The notes: generated by a model not told the origin, from the letters alone. Positions 1 through 8,740 are shown, counted from the first letter of the stretch. The stretch: DNA of 33,004 bases from Bythopirellula polymerisocia (GCF_007860015.1 NZ_SJPS01000016.1:1-33004); one strand, 5' to 3'. Numbers and translations are program-made.

Positions 1-36
1 CGAAGACGTCGAAAGAAGACCAAGGAGCAATCGTGA
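1..36 (+). CDS. C-terminal tail of an upstream gene (partial)
   Basis: The first frame reads RRRRKKTKEQS and then a TGA stop. A strongly basic, lysine/arginine-rich end like this is a plausible protein tail, but eleven residues cannot identify a family. It could also be chance, since no start or ribosome-binding site lies inside the window. Confidence 0.3.
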   Translation, partial: RRRRKKTKEQS

Positions 37-443
37 CCTAAGCGGGAAGGTATGTTACAATCCCCACAACTACCTAGCGCTGTACTTTTCGACCGCCAAG
101 CGCCGCACTTTTCAAACGCTATTCACACCCGTGGCACTGCATGCGGCGTTTCTGCTCGAAGTGCCAAACCGCGGAACTTGGGCAGGGCAGCCATTAGTAG
201 AGGGGGGCCGCTCGATAAAACCTCGGTAATTAGGTGGGCGGTGCGAAACCTAGGCAAACGATGAATCCGACGCGGATTTGGCAGCACCTGTCTGCCCATG
301 GTAGCCCCACCTGCGATTCTGCAGATTCAATGCGGGGAAGGCATGTGCTTGCAAGCTGTTAGTTTCCTTGCTCTAGGCGGTTTTACACCAAATCGCTAGA
401 CTCTCCCCCTTGCCGATAACTCAATTGCCTAAGGAGAGGCTAG
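37..443. other. Intergenic region, no gene supported
   Basis: There is an open frame at 52-264, but its translation has no recognisable domain, no ribosome-binding site and a composition typical of random frames. I see no clear promoter or terminator. The last 20 bases carry the ribosome-binding site of the following gene. Confidence 0.5.
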
Positions 444-1499
444 ATGGTGTCCAAACGCAGGAAAAAGCGTCCGCCTTACCTGCGGAAAGTGATCTGGATG
501 CTATCAACAGTCCTGATGAGTTCCGGTGTTGGGGGCTGGGCAATGCCAGATTTGCCCGTTCTCGGACCTGCCGTAAAAACTGCCCTCCAAAAGATTCAAG
601 GCAGCAATAGTGTCGCTTCAATGAGCGTTCCATCCGCACAGGCCGCCGTACACATGGCGACCCACCAAAGCGGCGATCAAACCGCATCGCCAATGCGAGA
701 TTCAATCTTAATTGGTTCTTTCAACATTCAAGTTTTTGGAACGGCAAAAGAGAAGAAACAAGGAGTAATGGAAGTTATAGCCACTGTGACTCGTGCTTTC
801 GACGTGTTGGCAATTCAAGAAATCAGAACCCAAGACGACCACTTCTTGGATCATTTTGTGCAGTTGGTCAACTCGAAAGGTGCCCGATACTCTTATGTGA
901 TTGGCCCTCGATTGGGCCGGAGTTCCAGCAAGGAACAATATGCGTTTATATTTGACACGACGCGAATTGAAGTCAGACCAGGGTCAGTCGCGACAATGGG
1001 AGATGCCGACGACCTGTTACATCGCGAACCGCTGATAGCCCATTTCCGCGTTAGGGGCATCCCGCCATCGGAAGCCTTTTCTTTCTGGTTGGTCAACGTC
1101 CATACCGATCCAGATGAAGTCGCGGAGGAAGTGGATGTCTTGGCAGATGTTTTTGAGGTCATGCAGCAACAAGGTGAAGATGATGTGATTATGTTAGGCG
1201 ACCTGAACGCCAGCGAACACCAACTTGGCCCACTCGGTCGATTGCCGGGAATCCAATATGCGATTGCCGGCATACCTACAAATACGCGGGGCACAAAGAC
1301 GTATGACAACCTCCTCTTCGATTCGCGAAGGTCTGTGGAGTACACAGCACAAAGCGGCGTATGGAATTTGATGTCGAGCTTTGCACTGACCCAAGATCAG
1401 GCTTTGGAAGTATCTGACCACTTCCCTGTTTGGGCCAGCTTTTCGATATATGAAGGAGGTAGATCGCAGATCGCCACCCGTCCTGTGCAACCCCGCTAA
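444..1499 (+). CDS. Secreted endonuclease/exonuclease/phosphatase-fold protein
   Basis: The protein has 351 residues. A very basic N-terminus is followed by a hydrophobic stretch at about 15-33, which looks like a signal peptide or signal anchor. The DNase I-like fold starts near residue 88 with SFN (N94). It continues with QE (E126), the histidine of NVH (H220), GDLNA (252-256) and SDHFPV (324-329, the catalytic Asp-His pair). These are the standard metal and phosphate residues of the EEP superfamily, so a phosphodiesterase or nuclease activity is likely; DNA, lipid or nucleotide substrates cannot be told apart. The start is supported by AAGGAGAGG just upstream. No operon partner: the next gene is convergent. 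Confidence 0.85.
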   Translation: MVSKRRKKRPPYLRKVIWMLSTVLMSSGVGGWAMPDLPVLGPAVKTALQKIQGSNSVASMSVPSAQAAVHMATHQSGDQTASPMRDSILIGSFNIQVFGTAKEKKQGVMEVIATVTRAFDVLAIQEIRTQDDHFLDHFVQLVNSKGARYSYVIGPRLGRSSSKEQYAFIFDTTRIEVRPGSVATMGDADDLLHREPLIAHFRVRGIPPSEAFSFWLVNVHTDPDEVAEEVDVLADVFEVMQQQGEDDVIMLGDLNASEHQLGPLGRLPGIQYAIAGIPTNTRGTKTYDNLLFDSRRSVEYTAQSGVWNLMSSFALTQDQALEVSDHFPVWASFSIYEGGRSQIATRPVQPR

Positions 1500-1600
1500 T
1501 CCAATCTAGAAACACTTGCTCCTGGCATGGCTTCCATCGCTATGCGACTCGATTTGACCACGATTGCCTACGGGATACGTCCACGAGAAGAACAGCGAAG

Positions 1601-2095
1601 CTAGCCGCGAATACTTTCGATGGCGTTTTTAGCTAGCGAAACTAATCGAGGATCGTCTTCGGCCAAAATTTCTTCCAGCGTTTCGAGTGCTTCGGTTGCC
1701 GGTGGTCCAATCTTTCCGAGTGCCCAGACAGCTCGCTGGCGTACCGCACCTTGGGGATGCTCCTCTGCAGCAGTGATGAGAGCCTTGGCAGCGGGAGCAG
1801 CCGCGGCCTCTAAGCGACCAAGTAGCGTAGCAGCCCAGTAGGGAGAATCCAGCGTAGTTCTTTGAAGGATATCGGCTAGCGGTAAAGTCATCTCCTCGTC
1901 AGGGGGGCCCAAGTCTTCCAGAACTGCTGTAACAATTTCGCGAGTCTCATCGTCACTATCGGCAGCTTCGACCAGTGCGACAACCGCCGGACGGGCAGCC
2001 GGACCAAGCTGAAGGAGCTGTCCTGCCGCCACTTGGCGTTCCGATGCCTGATCAGAGCTAAGCGATGTAATTAGAGACGAGAGTGGGACAACCAT
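1601..2095 (-). CDS. HEAT-repeat protein
   Basis: This is a 164-residue all-helical, alanine- and leucine-rich protein. Repeating units such as AARPAVVALVEAADSDDE, AAPAAKALITAAEEH and PPATEALETLEEILAEDDP match PBS-lyase/HEAT-type repeats of roughly 35 residues, and the family normally serves as a protein-protein scaffold. No catalytic domain or signal peptide is present, so it is probably cytosolic. The ATG at 2095 has AGGAG seven bases upstream. The gene is convergent with the EEP gene, with about 100 bp between stops. The partner is unknown. Confidence 0.75.
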   Translation of the reverse strand: MVVPLSSLITSLSSDQASERQVAAGQLLQLGPAARPAVVALVEAADSDDETREIVTAVLEDLGPPDEEMTLPLADILQRTTLDSPYWAATLLGRLEAAAAPAAKALITAAEEHPQGAVRQRAVWALGKIGPPATEALETLEEILAEDDPRLVSLAKNAIESIRG

Positions 2096-2265
2096 GTGCG
2101 GCTCCTAAATGTAATTCCGACTTTGGACAATAGATTTTATGAAACTCAAGCCTGGCTCTAGTGTTATTTACTTATTCCCTGAAGAGTGTTCGGTGAATCC
2201 GTCTCATGAGAGTTCGTCCGTCTTCGAGGGGTTTATAAACTGTCGGTCTTCATGTTGTCTCCACC

Positions 2266-2607
2266 TTAGTCCCACATAAGCACTGCTTCACCTTTGGTCA
2301 TCGTCAGACCGCATTTAGGACACGGTCCTGGAAATGTCCATCGTCGCACACGATGATTCCGGTTCGAGCGATCCCTGTCTGCATAATAGCTTGACTCATC
2401 AGACGCAGATCCGGGACAAACCAACTCCCCATCAGACAATCCTGTTGATTCGTCCCAAGGTTGCTCCGAAGTGACCACGTCGAATAGCTCGCCACAGTCT
2501 TGGCAGGAAATCGTGGTCGTGCAAGAGGCCATGCCGACATCGTCGCCACCGGAGACCACGGCCTCATAATTGCAGTTTCCGCAAATGAATTGGTAATTGA
2601 TGCCCAC
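2266..2607 (-). CDS. Small zinc-ribbon protein, unknown function
   Basis: Three CxxC pairs (C15/C18, C41/C44 and C102/C105, numbered from the longest possible GTG start at 2625) indicate one or two structural zinc sites. The C-terminal PCPKCG pair is a classic zinc-ribbon knuckle. The longest frame starts at GTG 2625, but the in-frame GTG at 2607 has AGGGA eight bases upstream, so I prefer it; that gives 113 residues. There is no DNA-binding helix or enzyme domain, and the family is not recognised. It sits alone on this strand, with about 170 bp to the HEAT gene. Confidence 0.6.
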   Translation of the reverse strand: MGINYQFICGNCNYEAVVSGGDDVGMASCTTTISCQDCGELFDVVTSEQPWDESTGLSDGELVCPGSASDESSYYADRDRSNRNHRVRRWTFPGPCPKCGLTMTKGEAVLMWD

Positions 2608-2793
2608 GTTTCTAGTCCCTATCACTGTGTATCCAAAGCCTGTCCGGGCTCCTTGTCCTGTGCAGAAATAAACCTATTAGTCCCGACTTCGGCATAGGAT
2701 GCATTGCCAGGAATTGAGCCGAGTAATTATATTCTCTCCGAAGAAGTGAATAGTCTTGACCCAAAACTATCTGCTTGATTGATGAGGCTGACT

Positions 2794-3309
2794 ATGGCTG
2801 ATCCTATTCCTTATCGCGAAGGTGAGCTAGCTCCAAGTGAGAAACATATACTCGCTCGCCTACACAAAGAAGATGGCAGTGAGCCAGAAATGGTATGGAT
2901 AGATCCTCAGGATGTTCACAAAGCTCCCTTCCGACACGAGGAAATAGATGCCCTATTGCCCATGCTCCGTTGGCAATGGCGTCACTTGAATGAGTATGTG
3001 GATTGGTGTCGTAGCTTTGAAGATTGGGAATTGAATTTCTTGCGTGATTCAAATCCAGTTGGTGAAGTCGTTATTTGGACTGGCGTTACTTATGCTCTCT
3101 TGGAATTCACACACCGAAATCCCCAGGCCATCAAGAAAGGGGTCTTCGGGGCACTAGTCTGTATAGTAAATGGGAGGGAAGATCGTGTAAGCCCTGAGTC
3201 GGTTGCTGCAGAGCTCAAGACATTATTAAATGGAATTCCGGCCATAAGAGACCTCGATAATTACTCTGAGGATGGTCATTTTAAGGCAGCCGAGAAACAC
3301 CTCAGATAG
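2794..3309 (+). CDS. Hypothetical protein (171 aa)
   Basis: The translation (MADPIPYREG onward) is acidic, soluble and rich in Trp and Glu, with a helical segment LLPMLRWQWRHLNEYVDWCRSF cut here at its clearest part, LRWQWRHLNEYVDWC. I recognise no domain. The upstream in-frame ATG at 2782 is possible, but GAGG at 2784-2787 is correctly spaced for 2794. It precedes another unrecognised acidic gene on the same strand by about 170 bp. It may be a lineage-specific cytosolic protein; no function is proposed. Confidence 0.6.
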   Translation: MADPIPYREGELAPSEKHILARLHKEDGSEPEMVWIDPQDVHKAPFRHEEIDALLPMLRWQWRHLNEYVDWCRSFEDWELNFLRDSNPVGEVVIWTGVTYALLEFTHRNPQAIKKGVFGALVCIVNGREDRVSPESVAAELKTLLNGIPAIRDLDNYSEDGHFKAAEKHLR

Positions 3310-3478
3310 TTGTTGCTAAACTTCGATCCACCGGCCTCTCAGTTGCAGAGCCATAGAACTTACTGGCCCCAGGGTAGTTCAACTTGATAGAATAGCTATC
3401 TTTGGTTCGTGGGCCAATCCTCTCACCAAGATGACATGCCGTTAAATCACGAGCCATTCCCATCAGCAGGAACAAATC

Positions 3479-4093
3479 ATGACCTGGCATGCACAAGCTG
3501 GAGAGATAGTACTGCGTGGCAAAGAAGCAGACATCTTCCGAGATGCAATTCTGTCCATGTGTGACCTGATTGCTACTGAAAGTAGGGATGAAGAAAGTGC
3601 ATTCGGAGGTGCTCGTGTTTTCGACCACATGACACGAACTCAACAACTGGCTTCGCTTGGTGAGGTAACTCGCTACCTATTCCATGCCACTGAGGAATGT
3701 CTGCCGCTAACCGCGTGGTCAGAGGCGACGCTTGCCAGTATCCTCCATGAAATTAGGACTTCCGTTCACTTGGAGATAGAGAAAGGCGGAGACGACAAGC
3801 TTCGCCAAACCATTCGTGAGATGTTTGAAGAGGAATGGGAACCCATCGACTGGAATGATGTTTGTGAGTGGGATTATGTTTTGGATGCCTACGAGTCGCG
3901 TTTTCTATGGGACACAGATTTTGAAGACGATAGCTTGTCAGACTTGCCACCCGAACAAGCAAAGCTTGTTCGAGAGTTGTTGGGTATTACAGATGATTAT
4001 TATGCGTCAATCTCACCAGACCTCGAATCGGAGTGGGAACTACTCCACGGTACGAAACGTGTCTGGATGGAAATCGATGGCACAAAAAGATAG
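3479..4093 (+). CDS. Hypothetical acidic protein (204 aa)
   Basis: This is a soluble, Glu/Asp-rich protein with predicted helices throughout (for example EESAFGGARVFDHMTRTQQL and LAKLVRE-like segments near the end) and no signal peptide or membrane segment. I do not recognise the family. CAGGA lies about eight bases before the ATG. It follows the 2794-3309 gene on the same strand, so the two may be co-expressed, although the 170-bp gap is long for an operon. Another short frame at 3816-4295 lies in the +1 phase and is a shadow. Confidence 0.6.
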   Translation: MTWHAQAGEIVLRGKEADIFRDAILSMCDLIATESRDEESAFGGARVFDHMTRTQQLASLGEVTRYLFHATEECLPLTAWSEATLASILHEIRTSVHLEIEKGGDDKLRQTIREMFEEEWEPIDWNDVCEWDYVLDAYESRFLWDTDFEDDSLSDLPPEQAKLVRELLGITDDYYASISPDLESEWELLHGTKRVWMEIDGTKR

Positions 4094-4638
4094 AAATGAC
4101 CCTATCAGGACTATCGGCGTTTCCTTTTATTGGGGGGTCGCTGCTCAGCCCTTCCTCGTGAGGCGAAGTCTGTTGTTCGAGAAGTTCTCGCCGGGGGCCC
4201 CATCGGATCTGTTTTTTAACCAGCCCACCCCGCCATCAGGGCATAGGGCAACTAGTTACCCACGCCAAAACCGCGAGTCCTATTTTCGGTGTTAAGATAG
4301 GGTGTCCGAACGCCCGAGAATGCTGAGATGATTCTCTCGCTCGCCCGATACATTTTGGAGCCCGGCACTGACGAACGCTTCTACTCCCCGGGTCCGGAAA
4401 TATCTGCACTACGATAGCAAAGTCTACTGGTCCATGGATTCAACCCCTGAAAGCACAATTCTCATAAATCGATGCAATGAAGATCAGAGTTACGAGGCAA
4501 GGCTCGCAGGGGTTGCTCTTCCAAAATGATAACGGGGAATAACAAAATGCCGTTTGTGGTCTCTAAGGAAGCCGACTCTGCCACTTGGCTAGACATTGAG
4601 GTTGTCGAGGGTGATTCACCGGCTACCTGTTGCAGACC
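4094..4638. other. Noncoding region with several short hairpins
   Basis: No gene is supported here. Small inverted repeats cluster in it: CCTCGTGAGG near 4155, the palindrome CGAGAAGTTCTCG at 4178-4190, GGGGGCCCC just after, and GAGAAT/ATTCTC around 4317-4338. Such a set could come from a decayed mobile element or from RNA structure, but I could not match it to a family. Confidence 0.35.
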
Positions 4639-4944
4639 TCAGGTCCATGCAAACGGCGATGGTGCACACAGCTTCGATACCGAACAACTCTTGTCAGCCG
4701 GATATCGATCGAAAGGTTTCTCAAAAACCGAGTTAAGGAGTGATTCTCCCGAAAACTGGGAGGCATGCAACTCGATAGAATCCAACTCGCAGTTCGACCA
4801 ATCGCTCAACTCCGTCATTCGCTCCTGACGAATGCCAGACTTCAAATCATCCACAGTCCTAAGACCATTGGCGATGTCTCCATTCGCGAACTGCTCGACA
4901 AATCGAGATAGAAGGCACGTGTCTCTTGCTTCAGCGGTAATCAT
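4639..4944 (-). CDS. Hypothetical small protein (101 aa)
   Basis: A GGAGAG ribosome-binding site lies eight bases upstream of the ATG at 4944, which is the main reason to prefer this strand over the overlapping plus-strand frame at 4526-4828. The protein is soluble and mildly acidic, with a helical N-terminal half (MITAEARDTCLLSRFVEQFA). No domain is recognised. It stands alone, followed by noncoding sequence. It could be a spurious frame. Confidence 0.4.
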   Translation of the reverse strand: MITAEARDTCLLSRFVEQFANGDIANGLRTVDDLKSGIRQERMTELSDWSNCELDSIELHASQFSGESLLNSVFEKPFDRYPADKSCSVSKLCAPSPFAWT

Positions 4945-5520
4945 CTTTAGTTCTCTCCGTTCACAAAACGTGGGGTATCAAATGGTAGCAGTTTAGATCC
5001 AACCTATGTCCTAATGATGAATCTTTCGTGAAGATTCAAGGAACACAGAAGGAACAAGCTTTTCGGGCTTAGCAACCAGACGTTAGCTTAGAGTTGCATT
5101 GTTTCGCATACTAGTGGCAGGCATTGCTATTGTTGCGAGTCTGCACTCTGCTGCTAGCATTGCAACTTCGTTCCATTAACAATGTTAAGCTAATGGTATG
5201 CCAAATACATTGCCGCTCGCGGAACAAACACCGTAAGCTCATTAGCACCCGAGGATTTAATGTCGCCAACTTTGCAATGCAGACGCCTACCACCGAACAG
5301 AACAAGTTGGATTGCCAGCGACCCCAGCAGCCCGTGCGTAAATCTTTGGCAAGGAAATGAGCAACAGCAAAGCTCTGCTAGACTCCCTGATTTGAAAATT
5401 AGGGTGCTGGACTTCGGTTAAGATAAGCAAGGGGGCACTGATTCATGGCTCGCCGACGAATTGCTTGAGCGGGTGACGATAACTGCATGGAGCTTAGTTC
5501 CTCGGCTTTATCGTCCACCG
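4945..5520. other. Intergenic region, no gene supported
   Basis: Two opposing open frames (5124-5360 plus, 5111-5305 minus) overlap each other. Neither has a ribosome-binding site or a recognisable domain. A partial inverted repeat AGTTGCATTG / GCATTGCAACT spans 5092-5166. I see nothing else. Confidence 0.4.
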
Positions 5521-5736
5521 CTAGATAAGTCTTGCAGGCCAACCCACTTTCCCAGCTTCTACAGCCTCCAAAGCTTTCTCAAGTGCGGCCGCCTCAGTCC
5601 TTCCAAAGAATCCATTACCGCAATTGGCTCGGTACAGGTAGCATGCCCACTGGTCCACGTCTTTCCGGCCAGTCTCACTCAGCTCCACATTGAATCCCTG
5701 AAATTCCATCATTTCTATACTTGTGCTGCTTTCCAT
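5521..5736 (-). CDS. Hypothetical small protein (71 aa)
   Basis: AAGGAG sits nine bases upstream of the ATG, which makes translation likely. The protein has a Trp/Cys-containing centre (DQWACYLYRANCGNGFFGRT) and a C-terminal amphipathic helix (EAAALEKALEAVEAGKVG). No family is recognised, and it has no membrane segment or signal peptide. Its length and composition fit a small cytosolic protein. Confidence 0.5.
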   Translation of the reverse strand: MESSTSIEMMEFQGFNVELSETGRKDVDQWACYLYRANCGNGFFGRTEAAALEKALEAVEAGKVGWPARLI

Positions 5737-6086
5737 CGCTCAGTTCTCCTTGTTGCCGTCATTCACAGCGGCAACCCTATCTGTACTAATGGTCACACAC
5801 AAGCCCCAGAAAGCTCGTCGCTATCTTGTGTTGGAGGTGGAGTATCGGCACAAGCGGTTTGCTGGCGTCGTGGAGTCATTCTGAGAGAAATCCGCTTGCT
5901 TACTTTTCTATCGGAGGTTTGGCACGCCGACGCTGGAAACAGCTAGCTCCGCAACCTGCCTCGGAGATTAACGCCGACGCACCGTAGACTCCAACTTGAA
6001 GTCGCTGAGGTGATGTACGCAGCGGCGGAGTATTGGTGCCCGCCAAGTGAATGAAGCAGGTTCACCGCATTCGCCAGGCAGCTAGC
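5737..6086. other. Intergenic region upstream of the mgtC-like promoter
   Basis: No gene is supported. It contains one copy (5916-5934) of a 19-bp exact repeat found again at 31931-31949. The rest shows no coding signal that I trust. Confidence 0.4.
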
Positions 6087-6116
6087 TTGAGAAGCCATTC
6101 GGAAACACGCTATAAT
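6087..6116 (+). promoter_or_regulatory. Sigma70-like promoter for the mgtC-like gene
   Basis: TTGAGA at 6087-6092 and a perfect TATAAT at 6111-6116 are separated by 18 bases. Transcription would start near 6123, leaving a leader of about 110 nt before the MgtC-family start codon. This is the best sigma70-like promoter I saw in the window. Confidence 0.6.
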
Positions 6117-6235
6117 AGCGGACTGCTTACTGAAGAAGTTTCTGTCTAATAACAAGTTATCCCGCTTGCAGTTGACCAAACTCCTAATATTAATGTTAAC
6201 AAACTACTCATAATCACGCCAATACATGGATTTCG

Positions 6236-6727
6236 ATGATTGAAACTTCGCTTCTTTTGTCTGCTCTTCAGTTCGATGTCACAACTTTCGTCGATGATAC
6301 AATTCGTTTGGCACTTGCGATCCTTCTTGGAAGCATTGTTGGGGCCGAACGACAACTCGCGGGGCAATCTGCCGGTTTGAGAACCCATGTGATGGTCGCA
6401 TTGGGTTCGGCCGTGTTTACACTTGCGGGAATTGCGACTGCGGGCGGCAATCTTTATCAAGTAACCCGAGTGGTACAAGGTGTCGCCGCTGGAGTAGGAT
6501 TCCTTGGGGCTGGAGCCATCTTGAGACAGAATGGCGACGCGAAAGTTAGGGGCCTGACGACAGCGGGCTCAATCTGGGTTGCGGCGGCCATGGGAACTTC
6601 TGCGGGCTTAGGGGAATACGCATTGGCTGCGTCTGCTACCATTGCCTCGCTCACCGTTTTGGTAATACTTCGATCGCTCAGCCGTCGCCTTGATGACTAT
6701 GCTAAACGTCACGAGCCAAGGGACTAG
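6236..6727 (+). CDS. MgtC/SapB-family membrane protein
   Basis: At 163 residues the protein matches the conserved MgtC/SapB membrane domain. It has the RLALAILLGSIVGAERQ motif at 24-40, LRTHVMVALGSAVFTL at about 48-63, the glycine-rich VAAGVGFLGAGAIL helix at about 83-96 and GLTTAGSIWVAAAMG at 105-119, giving about four to five membrane segments. Family members act in the inner membrane, and in enteric bacteria MgtC affects magnesium stress and ATP synthase; the substrate here is unknown. The short length means the C-terminal ACT-like domain of virulence MgtC is absent. It is the only gene behind the promoter at 6087-6116. Confidence 0.9.
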   Translation: MIETSLLLSALQFDVTTFVDDTIRLALAILLGSIVGAERQLAGQSAGLRTHVMVALGSAVFTLAGIATAGGNLYQVTRVVQGVAAGVGFLGAGAILRQNGDAKVRGLTTAGSIWVAAAMGTSAGLGEYALAASATIASLTVLVILRSLSRRLDDYAKRHEPRD

Positions 6728-6744
6728 ATTGCGGCATAACAATC

Positions 6745-6921
6745 CTCTTAACCTTCAGCATCAACGTCACCCTAGACGGCTGCGTCGACCACCAAGAGGG
6801 AGTCGCCTCCGACGAGACACATGGGTTCTTCACCCGCTTCATGGACGACGGCGGGGCAATGCTGTGGGGCCGCGTCACCTACGAGGGGTGTGACGACCAA
6901 AGGAACAGGATTATACGCTAA
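6745..6921 (+). pseudogene. N-terminal fragment of a dihydrofolate-reductase-family (RibD C-terminal-like) protein
   Basis: In frame with 6754 the sequence reads FSINVTLDGCVDHQEG, then DETHGFFTRFMDDGGAM and LWGRVTYE. This is the start of the DHFR-like/RibD C-terminal reductases, where FSINVTLDG is the first strand and LWGRVTYE precedes the NADPH loop. After GRVTYE the similarity stops and a TAA follows at 6919-6921; about two-thirds of the usual protein is missing. No start codon with a ribosome-binding site is visible, and the preceding in-frame codons are not typical. The fragment is more GC-rich than its flanks. It is read here as a gene stump left by deletion. Confidence 0.65.
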
Positions 6922-6998
6922 AACCCAAGGTGCGTCGGGGTTTCACTCCTGTGCAGGTTATGCGTCACCGACAGTGGCTGGACGTGTCTGCCATGAAG

Positions 6999-7952
6999 CT
7001 AGGTGGCTGAAACGATGAGATAACTGACGTAGGCCACGTATAACCCCAAGAGCAACGCTCCTTCCCAACGGTCGATAGAATGCCTAGTAATGAAGATCGG
7101 CAAACAAGCAACTGAGGCTAATATCATGACAGGAAAATCGAATCGAAGCACTTCGGGCGATACGTGTATGCCTGTCGGTGAAACGATGCCCGCTATGCTA
7201 AGAACGCACAGGAGATTGAAGATATTGCTCCCTACGACATTTCCAACCGCAATGTCGCGTTCGCCGCGAAGACTCGCTACGACCGAAGTAACCACTTCGG
7301 GCAGCGAAGTACCGGCGGCGACAATGGTGAGGCTGACCACGATTTCACTGACACCTGCCGCTTTGGCGAATACAACCGCCGCATCGACAAGTAGTCGTGA
7401 CCCCAAGACCAAGAGTGCAAGTCCAACGAGTGCCATCAATATCGCTCCGGACATCGACCCGATTGGAATGTCAGGCTTCACCTCTGTGATTTGCGTTCCT
7501 ACTGTGCCAGGTTTTTTGGCGGCTAGTAGAAGGAATGCTGTGTAGCCGAAGAAAACGAGTGAAAGCATCGAACCATCAAGCCGACTGACCACACCATCGT
7601 ACGCGAGTAGCCACGCGAGTACTGAGACTCCGACCATTACAGGAACATCTAGACGCACAAGTTGCGAACTAACGGCCAGCGGTGTGATTATAGCAGACAG
7701 GCCAAGAATAGCGAATACATTGAAAATGTTGCTGCCGACTACGTTGCCAAGTGCAACGTCAGCTTGCCCAAATAGCGATGCTTTAACGCTAACCGCCAGC
7801 TCTGGTGCACTCGTACCAAAAGCGACGACTGTCAATCCGACTACCAGTGGCGACAGCCCCGCCGCTGTAGCTAATCGGCTGGCTCCCCGCACCAATGCTT
7901 CCGCTCCAAGAACGAGCAAAACGAGACCGCCGATGAATCCGATAATTGCCAT
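6999..7952 (-). CDS. Calcium/sodium antiporter of the CaCA family (YrbG-like)
   Basis: Starting at the methionine at 7952 gives a 317-residue protein of about ten membrane helices, the usual YrbG size. The two inverted alpha-repeats are plain: GTSAPEL at 46-52 with GNVVGSNIFN at 69-78, and GTSLPEV at 214-220 with GNVVGSNIFN at 237-246. These acidic and asparagine-rich motifs form the ion-binding centre for Na+/Ca2+ exchange across the inner membrane. The open frame extends to 8042, but the extra 30 residues are polar, Cys-containing and unlike the family, so I reject that start. The ribosome-binding site is weak. Confidence 0.9.
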   Translation of the reverse strand: MAIIGFIGGLVLLVLGAEALVRGASRLATAAGLSPLVVGLTVVAFGTSAPELAVSVKASLFGQADVALGNVVGSNIFNVFAILGLSAIITPLAVSSQLVRLDVPVMVGVSVLAWLLAYDGVVSRLDGSMLSLVFFGYTAFLLLAAKKPGTVGTQITEVKPDIPIGSMSGAILMALVGLALLVLGSRLLVDAAVVFAKAAGVSEIVVSLTIVAAGTSLPEVVTSVVASLRGERDIAVGNVVGSNIFNLLCVLSIAGIVSPTGIHVSPEVLRFDFPVMILASVACLPIFITRHSIDRWEGALLLGLYVAYVSYLIVSAT

Positions 7953-8199
7953 GACACAAGATAGCAGATAGAGAAGACGGAACGAAGATACACAACTCGC
8001 GTCGGCTTCATCGACTTGTGCAGTTTCGCTACACCTGCCCAAGTTCAGCGGCTTTATCGATTGCCGCTGGAAACCTACCCTGGGTTTGGGCCACTTGCCT
8101 ACCTGGGCATCACGAAGTTGCGGCTGGAAAAATTATGATTTAACGCACCGATCAGGCGGACAAGTATAAACACTTTTCGAGCCCCCACCACAAAACGCC

Positions 8200-8412
8200 A
8201 TGAACGAGGGTCCAAATCGAACGGTTCACGGAGGGTGTATCGGTGGATTGGTGGGTGGCTTTATCGGCTATATGGCGGGGTTCGTCATCTTTTGTCTAAT
8301 TCTCTTTCCGGAAAGCAACCTGTGCGGACTTGGGGCCGTATTCATCACTGGACCTGCCGGAGTCATCGTCGGGATCCTCACTGGCAAACTTCTGGCACGT
8401 AGGATTCGCTAA
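8200..8412 (+). CDS. Small glycine-rich membrane protein
   Basis: This is a 70-residue protein with two hydrophobic segments: GGLVGGFIGYMAGFVIFCLI at about 15-34 and LGAVFITGPAGVIVGILTG at about 44-62. It ends in a basic LLARRIR tail, so both termini may be cytosolic. No family is recognised. There is no clear ribosome-binding site, but the alternation of membrane helices and charged ends is unlikely by chance. It lies between the antiporter gene and a damaged small membrane-protein locus on the other strand. Confidence 0.5.
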   Translation: MNEGPNRTVHGGCIGGLVGGFIGYMAGFVIFCLILFPESNLCGLGAVFITGPAGVIVGILTGKLLARRIR

Positions 8413-8459
8413 AGATATTCCTCGTGTACGTAGGCATCACAAAGGTGCAAAGCCATCGA

Positions 8460-8740
8460 TCAAAGAAACACCCGCACCACGATATTCCCAACCAGCACCA
8501 CCACGAAGCCGCCAAAGTATGTAACGAAGGCGGCTATCTTGTATCGGTAAGGCAGGTCTCCCCAATTGCCACCTTCAACGCGGTTGAGGATGATCCCGGC
8601 CAAGAGCATTAGCACGCCGATGTTGGAGTCCCTAGAGGCGTGAACCTGGCGATGACTTAGGTCGTCTACTTCTTGGGAGGAAGATCCTTTGTTTTTGGAT
8701 CAAGGCCAAGGCGATTCAAGCCAAACAGGATGTCGATCAT
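8460..8740 (-). pseudogene. Broken or bipartite small membrane-protein locus
   Basis: Two coding-like pieces follow each other in different frames. From ATG 8740 one frame reads MIDILFGLNRLGLDPKTKD, then LPPKK and a TAG at 8666. In another frame, open from just before it, the sequence continues through SSSQEVDDLSHRQVHASRD to GTG 8615, then VLMLLAGIILNRVEGGNWGD, PYRYKIAAFVTYFGG and FVVVLVGNIVVRVFL, ending in TGA at 8460-8462. The second piece has two convincing membrane helices. Either a frameshift joined one former gene, or these are two very small genes, the second starting at GTG 8615 or ATG 8609. No good ribosome-binding site supports the second start. Family unknown. Confidence 0.4.

Noticed and set aside
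4526..4828. 100-aa plus-strand frame
   Set aside because: It overlaps the minus-strand frame that has a good GGAGAG site; no domain.
5124..5360. 78-aa plus-strand frame with a hydrophobic start
   Set aside because: No ribosome-binding site, an opposing frame of similar quality, and no recognisable family.
7090..7971. Plus-strand frames within the antiporter region
   Set aside because: Low-complexity shadows of a clear membrane transporter on the other strand.
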